DNA of 64,000 nucleotides from Pedobacter xixiisoli (GCF_900215335.1 NZ_OCMT01000002.1:620001-684000), one strand, 5' to 3'. Counted from the stretch's first letter, positions 7,583 through 16,937 are shown. The notes: generated from the sequence alone by a model not told the origin. Made by a program: numbers and translations.

Positions 7583-10500
7583 TTAAAAAGTCATTTGTAA
7601 ACCAAACGTAAATGTTCTCATAGTTGGCGTACTAGATGTTTTTGATGACCCAAAAGGATTAGCTTGCGATACAAACGATCTATCAAAACCTTGAATTTCC
7701 GGATCTAAACCTCTAAATGATGTCCAAGTGATTAAATTTTGTGCATTAAATGTAACGCTTGCTCTTTTAATACTAATTTTTTCAGTCCATTTAGAAATAT
7801 CGTAAGCCAGTGAAACATTTTTCAACCTAATATAAGAAGCATCTTCCCATGCTGCACTAGAATATCGGTAGTTACTAGTGTACCTTGTGTAAGCCAAAGA
7901 TGTAGTTAGTGTAGATGCTCTTGGTATATCGGTAATATCTCCAGCTTTTCTCCAACGGTTTAAAACAGAGGTATCAAAATTAGTGAGACCACCGAGGTTG
8001 CCCGCTAAAGGTCCATAGGCTAAACCTGGTCCTTCTTGCTTCACAAATTGAAACAGAAAGCTGAGCGTTGCACCCCTATAGGAAATAGTATTATTTAATC
8101 CTCCGTAAAATTTAGGCATTAAATCACCAAGTACCACTTGATCTGCCACGGATAGCGTATTGTCTCCATTGAGATCCAAAAACTGTGAAACACCGGTAGC
8201 TGGGTCAACACCCGTGAATTGGTAGCCTTTTACTATTCTGGTAGATTCGCCAATTACGTACCTTGCCGCATCGCTAGATTTAGCTAAATCTGGGTACTCC
8301 AATAATTTATTTTTCGGAATAGAAAGATTGATGCTAGAAGTCCATTTAAAATCACTTCGATTAATGTTAGTTGAAGATAAATCAAACTCCCATCCAGAAT
8401 TCTGAACAACTGCGGGCAAATTTCCATTGTAGCTGCTAAATCCTGTTTGAGGAGCTAAAGTAATATCCACTAGTTGGTTTCCAGAACGATTGTTGTAATA
8501 AGTAGTATTAAAGAAAATTCTATCCTTTAAAAAACCTAATTCTAAGCCAATTTCTCGTTTTGTATTTTCTTCCCAACCATATGTTGGATTAAAAATTCTT
8601 GCTGGAGATAGTCCGACGATGGTTTGATATGGAAAAGAACTAGAACTCCAAGTATCTAAATATTGATAATTACCAATCTGATCATTACCCGTTAAACCTA
8701 TACTAGCTCTTAGTTTACCGAAGCTGATAATTTTGCTGTCTTTCAAGAAGTCTTCGTTACTAAACAGCCATCCCGCACCTATCGCACCAAAATTACCGTA
8801 TTTGTTTCCTGGACCAAATCTAGAAGAACCATCTCTACGTCCTGAAACATTTAGCAGATATTTACCGTCGAAACTGTAGTTTATCCTACCAAAAAAAGAC
8901 TGATATCGATAATCGGAGAAACTGAAACTACTTACCCTTAAGGCGCCAGCGGCAGCCATATTTTCCAACTGAGCGTCGCTTGCGTAACCAGTCCCTAACA
9001 AATTATGTCCATCATTTATACTTTTTTGCCATGTACCCCCTAATAATACTTTAAGTTCATGCTTATTAAATGATTTAACATAGTTTAGCTGAGGTTCTAC
9101 GATATAAGAATTGTAATCAGAAAACCCGTATGAAGCTTGATTAGAGGTAGCCGAAACAGGGTTAAATCCTTTAAACGGTAAAGTTTGAACCTGATCCATC
9201 TTTTTCAAGTTATAGCCAAAGCTAACCTTCGCTTCTAATTCTGGAAGAATTTGATAGGAAACCACTGTATTTGCTAAAAGTGATTTAGACTGAGATGTAG
9301 AAGTTCTTTCCATATAAGCGTATGGATTCTGTATCGAATTACCAAACCAATAATAGCTGCCATCTGGATTGTACAAGTAGTAATTAGGAGCTAAATTATA
9401 GTACTGCGCTAAATCCGTTGGAACAGTATTATTCTTATCTGTCGCATAATTTACACTGGCATTTAATTTGAACTTTCCGTTTTTAGATTGGCTGCTAATA
9501 TTAAACACTCCGTTTATTCTATTATAATCTTTATTTCCAGGCAACGGATCGCCTTGATTGGTGTAGTTACCACTAAATAAATATTTAATCTGATCAGAAC
9601 CGCCGCCTACGGATAATTGATAATTGGCAAAAGGTGCAGAAAAACCATACAATTTGTCTTGCCAATCATTGTAATCTGTTTGGCTCCAAGTAAGCAAATC
9701 TGGTGCATTAGTTATCGTTGGTGTATTAGCATCGTTGGCGAATCCTTCTCTTCTTAACTCTAAAAATTGCTGCGTATTTAACATCTCTAATGTTTTAACA
9801 GCTTTAGAAGCACCTAAGTTAGCTCCAAAATCTACTTTCAAATTTCCAGCTTGACCTTTTTTTGTAGTGATTAGAACAACACCGTTTGCGCCACGAGATC
9901 CGTAAATAGCTGTGGCATCTGCATCTTTTAAAATATCTATACGTTCAATATCTTTAGGATTAATCATTGCCAATGCACTTTGACGACCGTTAGCAGCTAT
10001 AAACTGGTTCATATTGTCATCAGAGAAAGGCACACCGTCGACAATATAAAGAGGACTATTGCCATTAGTTAAAGAATTAGCGCCACGTAATTGGACATTA
10101 AACCCGCCACCCGGCAAACCGCTGTTCGAAGAAATCATTAAACCTGAAGCTCTGCCTTGCAACGCCGCCAAAGGATCAACTACTGGCTGCGTTTCTAGAT
10201 CTTTAGCTGTTACGCTCGAGATAGAACCAACGTTGTTCCTGTTGGTAGATGTACCATAACCAACTACCACAACTTCATCTAATTTGCTTAAATCTGGAAT
10301 AAGAACAACGCTTACGTTATTTCCTTCTAACTTAATTTCCTGTGTTTTGTAGCCAATATATAATACTACTAAAACGTCACCAGCATTAAATCCGGTAATA
10401 TTGGCCTTACCCTGTTCGTTAGTACCAAAAACACTAGGCTTATTTTTAATCTTTAAAGTTACACCAGGAATAGGTTTATTGGCTTCATCCAGCACTGTTA

Positions 10501-10831
10501 CTATAATGCCATCTTGTACTGCTTCACCAGCATTGGCATTCTTACGTTTAACTACAATAGTGTTATCAAAGGTTTGATATTTCAGCTCACTATTTTTGAA
10601 AATCTGATTAAGAACAACATCTATACTCTTATCTTTTACATTAACATTGTAAAGTGTATTATTGTTAATTTCATTAGGATCGTATATAAATCGAAATTTT
10701 GAATGACCCTCAATTTCTTTGACCACTTGCTGAAATTTAGCATTTGTGAGATTGAGGGTTAAATTTTGAGCTGCTGCTGCCGGCCCAAAATAGGCCAACA
10801 AACTAAGCAATAAGTAGATTTTTATTTTCAT
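7583..10831 (-). CDS. SusC/RagA TonB-dependent transporter with STN signalling domain
   Basis: 1082 residues. Order: signal peptide (about 1-21), STN domain (about 23-96, from LNLTNAKFQQVVKEI to TIVVKRK), a carboxypeptidase-like regulatory beta-sandwich (about 105-185), the plug with LDEVVVVGYGT and NGVVLITTKKG, then the 22-strand barrel ending in TFGLQMTF. The STN domain is the part that contacts FecR, and fecR plus an ECF sigma gene lie directly upstream, so substrate binding probably signals through them to raise expression. The imported ligand is not known; no carbohydrate enzyme is in this operon. Confidence 0.95.
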   Translation of the reverse strand: MKIKIYLLLSLLAYFGPAAAAQNLTLNLTNAKFQQVVKEIEGHSKFRFIYDPNEINNNTLYNVNVKDKSIDVVLNQIFKNSELKYQTFDNTIVVKRKNANAGEAVQDGIIVTVLDEANKPIPGVTLKIKNKPSVFGTNEQGKANITGFNAGDVLVVLYIGYKTQEIKLEGNNVSVVLIPDLSKLDEVVVVGYGTSTNRNNVGSISSVTAKDLETQPVVDPLAALQGRASGLMISSNSGLPGGGFNVQLRGANSLTNGNSPLYIVDGVPFSDDNMNQFIAANGRQSALAMINPKDIERIDILKDADATAIYGSRGANGVVLITTKKGQAGNLKVDFGANLGASKAVKTLEMLNTQQFLELRREGFANDANTPTITNAPDLLTWSQTDYNDWQDKLYGFSAPFANYQLSVGGGSDQIKYLFSGNYTNQGDPLPGNKDYNRINGVFNISSQSKNGKFKLNASVNYATDKNNTVPTDLAQYYNLAPNYYLYNPDGSYYWFGNSIQNPYAYMERTSTSQSKSLLANTVVSYQILPELEAKVSFGYNLKKMDQVQTLPFKGFNPVSATSNQASYGFSDYNSYIVEPQLNYVKSFNKHELKVLLGGTWQKSINDGHNLLGTGYASDAQLENMAAAGALRVSSFSFSDYRYQSFFGRINYSFDGKYLLNVSGRRDGSSRFGPGNKYGNFGAIGAGWLFSNEDFLKDSKIISFGKLRASIGLTGNDQIGNYQYLDTWSSSSFPYQTIVGLSPARIFNPTYGWEENTKREIGLELGFLKDRIFFNTTYYNNRSGNQLVDITLAPQTGFSSYNGNLPAVVQNSGWEFDLSSTNINRSDFKWTSSINLSIPKNKLLEYPDLAKSSDAARYVIGESTRIVKGYQFTGVDPATGVSQFLDLNGDNTLSVADQVVLGDLMPKFYGGLNNTISYRGATLSFLFQFVKQEGPGLAYGPLAGNLGGLTNFDTSVLNRWRKAGDITDIPRASTLTTSLAYTRYTSNYRYSSAAWEDASYIRLKNVSLAYDISKWTEKISIKRASVTFNAQNLITWTSFRGLDPEIQGFDRSFVSQANPFGSSKTSSTPTMRTFTFGLQMTF

Positions 10832-10890
10832 AAAAAAGGTTTAGGTTAATAATTTGTAATGTTATAATAGTTGGTTGTTGGAGTGGTTGT

Positions 10891-11952
10891 TTATGGAATC
10901 AATGCTAGATGCACACCCTCCTTTCTATACTTAATACCTGAAAACTCTAGGATGGCCAACACTTCACTAAATGGTTGTTTTCTAGCGATTTTCCCTGTAA
11001 GCGTTTTATTTTTATATATGGGACTTATTTCAAAACTGAAATTATACCACCTCGACAAATCTTCAAGAATTTCGTTTAATGGTGTATTTGAGTATTCAAA
11101 ATAACCAGTTTTCCAAGCATACTGTGTTTCTGGTTTTTCTACTTCAGTAATTGATGAAGCCCCTGTTACATCATCTCCCTCATAAAGTTGATTAGGCTTT
11201 ACTAAAGATTGTCCATCTTTCTTAGAAACACTAATAGAACCTTCTATCAGAAATGCTTTAACTCCTTTATTTCCGCTGTAGTAGTTTACATTGAATTCAG
11301 TACCCAAAGCTTCAATTTTTGTTTTGGCAGCGAAAACCCTAAATGGTTTGGTTTTGTCTTTAGCTACCTTAAAATATGCTTCTCCTTTTTTAAGCTTTAG
11401 GTCTCGATAGGTTTCATTAAAATTAGCCGGAATGACGATCTCACTATTTGCATTTAACCAAATTTCACTTCCATCCGTTAAAACAGCATGATATTCTTCA
11501 CCAATTTGCGTAGTAATAGACATTTCCTCAGTTCCGCTTAACTCAGACATCATGCTTTTAACATCCGAATTGCCATAAACGATAGAACTATTGGAAGCCA
11601 CCATCACTTGGGCTTTAACCTTTCCACTTACAAAGTTGCTTTTTGCAATAGAAGTGTGTTTGTTTGCATCATTATTAAATTGATAAATGGCAAAAGAGAT
11701 ACTTACCAATACGGTGATAGCTGCTGCCGCCTTTAAAAAGGTGAATCTTGAATTAGGTCTCCGATGTATCCCTTGATTAATCCCTGTCCATATCTGGTGA
11801 TTTATGGAATTTAACTTTTCTACATCTGACACCTTCGCCTGCTTACTTTGGGTGTATTTATTATACCAAAGTTCTACGTAAATCTTTTCTTCAGAAGTAC
11901 ATTGATTATCAGCATATCGTTTTAATAATTCGTTGGTAATTTTAATAGACAT
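10891..11952 (-). CDS. FecR family anti-sigma factor
   Basis: 353 residues. A cytoplasmic N-terminal part (NELLKRYADNQCTSEEKIYVELWY) is followed by one membrane helix near residues 69-91 (FLKAAAAITVLVSISFAIYQF), then the periplasmic FecR domain (VLTDGSEIWLNANSEIVIP, GEAYFKVAKDKTKPFRVFA, EALGTEFNV), and a C-terminal STN-like domain (from about residue 280) that would meet the SusC STN domain. It should hold or activate the sigma factor encoded 33 bases upstream, depending on the SusC ligand state. Confidence 0.94.
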   Translation of the reverse strand: MSIKITNELLKRYADNQCTSEEKIYVELWYNKYTQSKQAKVSDVEKLNSINHQIWTGINQGIHRRPNSRFTFLKAAAAITVLVSISFAIYQFNNDANKHTSIAKSNFVSGKVKAQVMVASNSSIVYGNSDVKSMMSELSGTEEMSITTQIGEEYHAVLTDGSEIWLNANSEIVIPANFNETYRDLKLKKGEAYFKVAKDKTKPFRVFAAKTKIEALGTEFNVNYYSGNKGVKAFLIEGSISVSKKDGQSLVKPNQLYEGDDVTGASSITEVEKPETQYAWKTGYFEYSNTPLNEILEDLSRWYNFSFEISPIYKNKTLTGKIARKQPFSEVLAILEFSGIKYRKEGVHLALIP

Positions 11953-11985
11953 ATTATTGTTTGGCTAAAAACAATAATAAGACAG

Positions 11986-12522
11986 CTATAAAAAGAAAAG
12001 GTAGTACTTGATATGAAGAAATTTTTCTCGCATTAATTGCAATGCCCTGCTTACCTGTTTTTTTACAGTATTTTCTGCAATCTCAAGCTCGTCGGCAATT
12101 TCTTTATACGATTTGTTTTCAAATCGACTTTTTCTAAAAATAGCAGCCATTTTCGGAGGCAAACTATCTATTTCTGCGTTAATTTGTCTAGCTAGTTCTT
12201 TTTCAATTAGAAAAACATCGGGTTCATTGAAGCTTTGACTTTTGGGCTGGGCTTCCTGATATCTTTCATGATCCACGATAACTTTTTTGTGCGCCAGATA
12301 GTTTATTGCTCTATTTCTTACGGACGCATACAAATAAGAAGAGTAAGAAGTATTGATCCCTACGCTATCAAAATTATGCCAGAGATTAGTAAAAACTTCT
12401 TGCACAATATCTTTTGCGTCATCTTCATCATCCACTATCTTAAGTGAGTGCAAATAAAGCTTCAGCCAATGATTTTCATAGACCTCCTTAAATAATCTCT
12501 CCTTAAATGCTTCTTTATTCAT
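11986..12522 (-). CDS. ECF RNA polymerase sigma factor (FecI-like)
   Basis: 178 residues with sigma region 2 (DAKDIVQEVFTNLWHNF, about 36-52) and region 4 (LPPKMAAIFRKSRFENKSYKEIADEL followed by the helix-turn-helix ENTVKKQVSRAL). It is the first gene of the fecR-susC-susD-tlpA operon and should direct its transcription. The C-terminal end (IKYYLFFL) is unusually hydrophobic. A TAGTTTTG box about 65 bases upstream is the likely housekeeping promoter. Confidence 0.94.
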   Translation of the reverse strand: MNKEAFKERLFKEVYENHWLKLYLHSLKIVDDEDDAKDIVQEVFTNLWHNFDSVGINTSYSSYLYASVRNRAINYLAHKKVIVDHERYQEAQPKSQSFNEPDVFLIEKELARQINAEIDSLPPKMAAIFRKSRFENKSYKEIADELEIAENTVKKQVSRALQLMREKFLHIKYYLFFL

Positions 12523-12586
12523 CTAAACGTTACAATAGAATAGTAATGGTGCGAGCGCTAGATATTGGCGAATATGATATTTACAA

Positions 12587-12594
12587 CAAAACTA
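12587..12594 (-). promoter_or_regulatory. -7 box of the ECF sigma operon
   Basis: The minus strand reads TAGTTTTG, an exact TAnnTTTG match, 64 bases before the sigma factor start codon. Confidence 0.45.
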
Positions 12595-12600
12595 CAAAAA

Positions 12601-12617
12601 TCTACTATAACAGTAGA
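12601..12617. other. Small palindrome between divergent promoters
   Basis: TCTACT, ATAAC, AGTAGA with T and A runs on both sides. It lies in the 212-base gap between the divergent sigma factor and AI-2E exporter genes. It is more likely an operator or repeat remnant than a terminator, because both neighbours are transcribed away from it. Confidence 0.3.
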
Positions 12618-12703
12618 CTTTTTTAATACTTAGTTATTAGAGTTCATTCTTAAAAGTTAAGAAAAGTTACTAACCAAAACAACTTTCTATCTACTCTAAT
12701 GTT

Positions 12704-12711
12704 TAACTTTA
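12704..12711 (+). promoter_or_regulatory. -7 box of the AI-2E exporter operon
   Basis: TAACTTTA, one base from TAnnTTTG, 23 bases before the start codon at 12735. Confidence 0.35.
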
Positions 12712-12734
12712 CAATTAAATTTAGTTAGCAGCAT

Positions 12735-13856
12735 ATGCAAATACAATTACCATTTATAGTTAGGCTAACATTTACTTTGCTATCCATATTATTGCTGGGT
12801 TATCTTGCGATTATTGGCAAAAGCATACTTTCGCCGCTTCTATTTTCTTTATTGTTGGCATTTTTGATGTTGCCGCTAGCTAACTTTCTAGAAACGAAGC
12901 TGAGATTAAAACGAAGTATTGCCACTATCTTTACAGTCATCATCATGTTGGGCTTGCTTTACGGAATTGGGCATTTTTTTGCCATTCAATTAAGCGAGCT
13001 TTGGGGCGATTGGCCATTGCTTGAAAAACAAGTGACTAACTCTTTTCACGAATTACAGCATTGGATTTCGAAGACTTTTCATGTCAACATTAGCAAACAG
13101 GAAACTTATTTAGCAGACAGTGCCGAAAAAGCATTGGCAACAAGTGCTACCGTTGTTGGTACTACGCTAATCACACTTTCTTCGAGTCTGTTGTTTATAG
13201 CATTCACCTTGCTTTTCACGTTCCTCATGCTTAATTACAGGCGATTGCTTTATAAATTCTTAAGTACTGTATTTATTGAAGAACACAGAGTAAAAGTAAC
13301 GGAAACTGTAAACGAAATTCAGTATATTATTAAAAAATATATTACTGGCCTCTTTATCCAAATGGTAATTGTAAGTGTGCTCATGATACTTACGCTTTCT
13401 ATTTTGGGTGTTAAATATGCTATCCTATTAGGTCTAGTAGCTGGTATTTTTAACATCATTCCTTATTTAGGAATTTCAATATCATTAATCATTAGCGTAT
13501 TAATCACTTTTGCCACCGCTGGCGCAACTAAGGCTCTTTTTGTACTGTTCGCTTATGTGGGCATACACACTATTGACGGCAATATTTTAATGCCGCTAAT
13601 CGTAGGTTCAAAAGTAAAAATCAATGCCCTAATTGCATTTATTGGCATTGTGGTAGGCGAAATGATTTGGGGAATTTCTGGAATGTTCTTGTGTATGCCT
13701 TATTTGGCGATGATGAAGATCATTTTCCAAAAAGTGGATGGTTTAGACGCTTGGGCAATCCTGCTTGGCGAAGAGCAAAAGATCTATCGCAAAAAGAAGA
13801 GAACATCCTTGTTTAAATCTAAAAAAACGATACAAACTGATGAGCGAGCAGAATAA
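12735..13856 (+). CDS. AI-2E family transporter (PerM/TqsA type)
   Basis: 373 residues with about eight membrane helices in the pattern of this family: a helix pair at the N-terminus, a soluble segment near residues 90-145, then a helix group containing IQYIIKKYITGLFIQMV and the signature GIFNIIPYLGISIS, and HTIDGNILMPLIVGSKVKINAL near residue 280. Family members export small molecules or act as ion antiporters; the substrate cannot be told from sequence. The end overlaps the next small membrane gene by 17 bases, so they are cotranscribed. Confidence 0.88.
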   Translation: MQIQLPFIVRLTFTLLSILLLGYLAIIGKSILSPLLFSLLLAFLMLPLANFLETKLRLKRSIATIFTVIIMLGLLYGIGHFFAIQLSELWGDWPLLEKQVTNSFHELQHWISKTFHVNISKQETYLADSAEKALATSATVVGTTLITLSSSLLFIAFTLLFTFLMLNYRRLLYKFLSTVFIEEHRVKVTETVNEIQYIIKKYITGLFIQMVIVSVLMILTLSILGVKYAILLGLVAGIFNIIPYLGISISLIISVLITFATAGATKALFVLFAYVGIHTIDGNILMPLIVGSKVKINALIAFIGIVVGEMIWGISGMFLCMPYLAMMKIIFQKVDGLDAWAILLGEEQKIYRKKKRTSLFKSKKTIQTDERAE

Positions 13857-14151
13857 CCAATCTTCTAAATCGCCTCACATATTAAATACTTCTGCAAATC
13901 TTTTAGGTTTCTGCTTCGTGGTATTAACGTCTAGCAAAATCACTAAAATGAGTGAAGCTTCTTACATTGATGAAGGCGCAACCCTAGCAATTGTAAGTTT
14001 TATGAGCAGCTGTTTGCTTTCTTTTCTTGCCATCAGGAACAAATCACAACAACGCTCAACACGGTTAGAAAAACTGGCCGATGTTTTATTTCTTTGTGGA
14101 TTGATTATCTTATTTCTAACTACCATACTGATTGCCTTTAACGTTATATAA
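13840..14151 (+). CDS. Small membrane protein of unknown function
   Basis: 103 residues from the ATG at 13840 (MSEQNNQSSKSP). An upstream in-frame ATG at 13765 lies inside the previous gene and is rejected. Three hydrophobic segments are visible (around residues 18-35, 45-67 and 80-103), with a basic loop RNKSQQRSTR between the second and third. No family is recognised. It overlaps the AI-2E gene by 17 bases and ends 2 bases before mazG, so it is probably cotranscribed with both; a role with the exporter is possible but unproven. Confidence 0.7.
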   Translation: MSEQNNQSSKSPHILNTSANLLGFCFVVLTSSKITKMSEASYIDEGATLAIVSFMSSCLLSFLAIRNKSQQRSTRLEKLADVLFLCGLIILFLTTILIAFNVI

Positions 14152-14153
14152 TT

Positions 14154-14960
14154 ATGCCTGCTAATATTCCTCCTATAAGTTCTTCAACTCCCGATGGCGC
14201 CTTTTTACGCTTTTTAAATGTTTTAGATACGTTGCGCACTCAATGTCCTTGGGATAAAAAACAAACCATGGAAACCTTGAGACATTTAACCATCGAAGAA
14301 ACCTACGAACTTTCTGATGCCATTTTGGATGGCGATATGCAGGAAATTAAAAAGGAGCTTGGTGATGTAATGATGCACCTTGTTTTCTACGCCAGAATTG
14401 GGGATGAGCAAAATCAGTTTAATATTACAGATGTACTGAACGGAGTTTGCGATAAATTGATTAGCAGACACCCTCATATCTATGGCGATATCGAAGTTGA
14501 AAATGAGGAGCAAGTGAAGCAGAACTGGGAAAAACTGAAACTGAAGGAAGGCAACAAATCAGTTTTGGGAGGTGTACCAACTTCATTGCCAGCGCTAGTA
14601 AAAGCTAGCAGAATACAGGAAAAAGCAAGAGGTGTTGGTTTTGATTGGGAAGAGAAACAGCAGGTTTGGAAAAAAGTAGAAGAAGAATTACAGGAATTTA
14701 AGGATGAATTTAATATCGTAGATGGTAAAGAAATTGATATCGAGAAAGCAGAAGGCGAATTTGGCGATTTACTTTTCTCCTTGGTAAACTACGCTCGTTT
14801 TATTGATATCAACCCTGAAAACGCATTAGAAAAAACCAACAAGAAGTTCATTAAACGTTTCCAATATTTGGAAGAAAAGGCAAAAGAAAGCGGAAAAGCT
14901 TTGCAAGATATGACACTTGCCGAAATGGATGTTTATTGGAACGAAGCGAAAAAACTGTGA
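14154..14960 (+). CDS. mazG: Nucleoside triphosphate pyrophosphohydrolase MazG
   Basis: 268 residues, full length for the tandem-domain form. The first MazG domain has CPWDKKQTMETLRHL, then the metal-binding EETYELSDAI and KKELGDVMMHLVFYARI. The second domain repeats the pattern with EELQEFKDEF and GEFGDLLFSLVNYAR. The enzyme hydrolyses NTPs and dNTPs to monophosphates, cleaning aberrant nucleotides and influencing ppGpp levels. It is the third gene of the run starting at 12735. Confidence 0.94.
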   Translation: MPANIPPISSSTPDGAFLRFLNVLDTLRTQCPWDKKQTMETLRHLTIEETYELSDAILDGDMQEIKKELGDVMMHLVFYARIGDEQNQFNITDVLNGVCDKLISRHPHIYGDIEVENEEQVKQNWEKLKLKEGNKSVLGGVPTSLPALVKASRIQEKARGVGFDWEEKQQVWKKVEEELQEFKDEFNIVDGKEIDIEKAEGEFGDLLFSLVNYARFIDINPENALEKTNKKFIKRFQYLEEKAKESGKALQDMTLAEMDVYWNEAKKL

Positions 14961-14968
14961 TAAAAAAT

Positions 14969-15029
14969 TAACCACCTTAGACACTTTAGGGCGCCTAAGC
15001 TTAGATGAACTTAGCTGTCTTAGGTGTTG
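14969..15029. repeat. CACCTTAGACAC-type intergenic repeat
   Basis: CCACCTTAGACACTTTAGG and CTGTCTTAGGTGTTG frame a short stretch with imperfect inverted symmetry (ACCTTAGACA against TGTCTTAGGT). Similar blocks occur at 33219-33414. It may act as a weak terminator for mazG. Confidence 0.45.
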
Positions 15030-15045
15030 AAACGATATTTAGAGT

Positions 15046-15405
15046 ATGGAAAAATATAACACCATCGACGAATACATTGCCAGCTTTCCTGTAGAAACTC
15101 AAAAAATTCTACAACAGCTAAGAGAAGATTTGCAAGAAATGGTTCCAGAGGCTAAGCAAAAAATCAGCTATGCGATACCTACTTTCACTTTAAACGGAAA
15201 TTTAATTCATTTTGCTGGCTATAAAAATCATATTGGCTTATATCCAGGCGGTAAAGCTGTTGAAGTTTTAGCAGACGATTTAAAAGGCTATCATACATCC
15301 AAAGGAACAGTGCAATTTCCTATTGACAAACCTTTACCAATGGATTTGATTAAAAAGATAGTCGATTTTTGTGTGGTGCAAAATTTAGCGAAGCAGAAGA
15401 AATAA
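15046..15405 (+). CDS. DUF1801 family protein (YdhG-like)
   Basis: 119 residues forming one DUF1801 domain. The signature blocks are TIDEYIASFPVETQKILQQLR, PEAKQKISYAIPTFTLNGN, HIGLYPGG and the YHTSKGTVQFPIDKPLP segment. Members related to Bacillus YdhG have been described as frataxin-like iron chaperones, but for this branch the function is unproven. It is followed by 63 bases without features and a convergent S4 gene. Confidence 0.82.
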   Translation: MEKYNTIDEYIASFPVETQKILQQLREDLQEMVPEAKQKISYAIPTFTLNGNLIHFAGYKNHIGLYPGGKAVEVLADDLKGYHTSKGTVQFPIDKPLPMDLIKKIVDFCVVQNLAKQKK

Positions 15406-15468
15406 TTTGATTTGCACTACTGTAAACAATTCTATCCTTTTCAAGGAGAGGGAGTTAGCAACCGCAAA

Positions 15469-15870
15469 CTAATCCTCATCCTGCCAAAAACCACCTAACA
15501 AATCATCAGTATCTCTACGGTCTTTTTTAGTTGGCCTCCCCGCTCCTCGATCTCTTTGCAACGTTGGCGCATGAAATACCGATTTAAAAGCACGAGTTTC
15601 TTCAACTGGTGTTAGATCTTTGTACTTGGTTACAGCTATTTTAGCATCAGTTCTATTATAAGAAAAATCAACTACTTCTATTACTTTTCTTTCTGCACCT
15701 TTACTGATCTGATAAACGTCTCCAATTTTAACAATTGTTGAGGGTTTGATATTTTGCCCTTTTAATTTTACCCTTCCTGCTTTGCAGGCATCAGTCGCCA
15801 AGCTTCTAGTTTTAAAAACACGAATAGCCCAAAGATATTTATCGACACGTAGTTTCTCTGCTTCTCCCAT
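15469..15870 (-). CDS. S4-domain RNA-binding protein, Hsp15 (HslR) type
   Basis: 133 residues. The N-terminal S4 fold (LRVDKYLWAIRVFKTRSLATDACKAGRVKLKGQ, about residues 6-40) binds structured RNA. The basic C-terminal half (RDRGAGRPTKKDRRDTDDL) is typical of Hsp15, which rescues stalled 50S-nascent chain complexes. A TAATTTTG box ends 4 bases before the start codon, so the transcript is probably leaderless. Confidence 0.88.
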   Translation of the reverse strand: MGEAEKLRVDKYLWAIRVFKTRSLATDACKAGRVKLKGQNIKPSTIVKIGDVYQISKGAERKVIEVVDFSYNRTDAKIAVTKYKDLTPVEETRAFKSVFHAPTLQRDRGAGRPTKKDRRDTDDLLGGFWQDED

Positions 15871-15874
15871 GCTT

Positions 15875-15882
15875 CAAAATTA
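15875..15882 (-). promoter_or_regulatory. -7 box of the S4-domain gene
   Basis: Minus strand reads TAATTTTG, an exact TAnnTTTG match 4 bases before the ATG at 15870. Confidence 0.5.
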
Positions 15883-16016
15883 AACAAAATTTAGATTTAC
15901 ATATTGAGATTTGCACGCACATTTCAGCACATAAAACTTATTACTTACAACTTTACACTTTTTACCTTCAACTTTTAATTTATAAACGCTTATTTTGCAT
16001 AAATTTTTAAAATACA

Positions 16017-16835
16017 ATGATTGCCGAACTAAAAAAACAAATAGAAGAAGCTTGGGAGGACAGAGCTTTATTACAATACAAAGAATATTCTGAAGCCATT
16101 GAAACAGTTATTCAGAAACTTAATGCTGGAGAAATTAGAGTTGCCGAGCCGATCTTAAATGGTTGGGGAATTAACGAATGGGTAAAAAAAGCCGTTATCC
16201 TTTATTTCCCGATTAAGCAAATGGGCGAAACTAAAGCTGGTCCTTTTGTTTTCCATGATAAAATGGATTTAAAAACCGATTATAAAGAAAAGGGTGTACG
16301 TGTTGTGCCAATGGCAAGTGCTCGTTATGGTGCTTTTTTGGCTCCTGGCGTAATTATGATGCCTTCTTATGTAAATATTGGTGCTTATGTGGACGAAGGT
16401 ACCATGGTTGATACTTGGGCTACAGTAGGTTCATGTGCACAAATCGGAAAACGTGTTCACTTAAGTGGTGGTGTTGGTATCGGTGGTGTTTTAGAGCCAG
16501 TACAAGCAGCTCCAGTAATCATCGAAGACGATTGTTTCCTAGGTTCTAGAGCAATTGTAGTTGAAGGTGTACGTGTAGAAAAAGAAGCTGTTTTAGGTGC
16601 AAATGTGGTATTAACTGCTTCAACTAAAATCATCGACGTAACTGGTGATACTCCGGTAGAATATAAAGGCATTGTTCCTTCACGTTCGGTAGTAATTCCT
16701 GGTTCTTACACTAAAAAATTCCCTGCTGGCGAATTTCAAGTGCCATGTGCTTTAATCATCGGCAAACGTAAAGAATCTACAGATAAAAAGACTTCTCTTA
16801 ATGATGCGTTGAGAGAAAACAATGTAGCTGTATAA
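16017..16835 (+). CDS. dapD: 2,3,4,5-tetrahydropyridine-2,6-dicarboxylate N-succinyltransferase
   Basis: 272 residues, the normal DapD length. An N-terminal helical cap is followed by the left-handed beta-helix of hexapeptide repeats (GAYVDEGTMVDTWATVGSCAQIG, GGVGIGGVLEPVQAAPVIIEDDCFLGSRAIVVEGVRV). It uses succinyl-CoA to acylate tetrahydrodipicolinate in the succinylase branch of lysine and meso-diaminopimelate synthesis. It is cytoplasmic. The stop codon is the first element of a long palindrome that runs into the following glycosyltransferase gene. Confidence 0.96.
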   Translation: MIAELKKQIEEAWEDRALLQYKEYSEAIETVIQKLNAGEIRVAEPILNGWGINEWVKKAVILYFPIKQMGETKAGPFVFHDKMDLKTDYKEKGVRVVPMASARYGAFLAPGVIMMPSYVNIGAYVDEGTMVDTWATVGSCAQIGKRVHLSGGVGIGGVLEPVQAAPVIIEDDCFLGSRAIVVEGVRVEKEAVLGANVVLTASTKIIDVTGDTPVEYKGIVPSRSVVIPGSYTKKFPAGEFQVPCALIIGKRKESTDKKTSLNDALRENNVAV

Positions 16836-16937
16836 AGCTTAAAGGTGAAAGCAGAAAGCAGAAAACAAACTAATAAAGCCGAAAGCACTAAACTTGAGCC
16901 ATCAAGCCTTAGACTTTCGGCTTTAGGCTTTAAGCTT
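16835..16937. repeat. Long imperfect palindrome over the dapD/glycosyltransferase junction
   Basis: Outer arms AAGCTTAAAG (16835-16844) and CTTTAAGCTT (16928-16937), inner arms AAAGCCGAAAG (16875-16885) and CTTTCGGCTTT (16914-16924), all exact. Between them lie GTGAAAGCAGAAAGCAG direct repeats. It resembles a mobile palindromic repeat. It supplies about the first 30 codons of the downstream frame. Confidence 0.7.
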
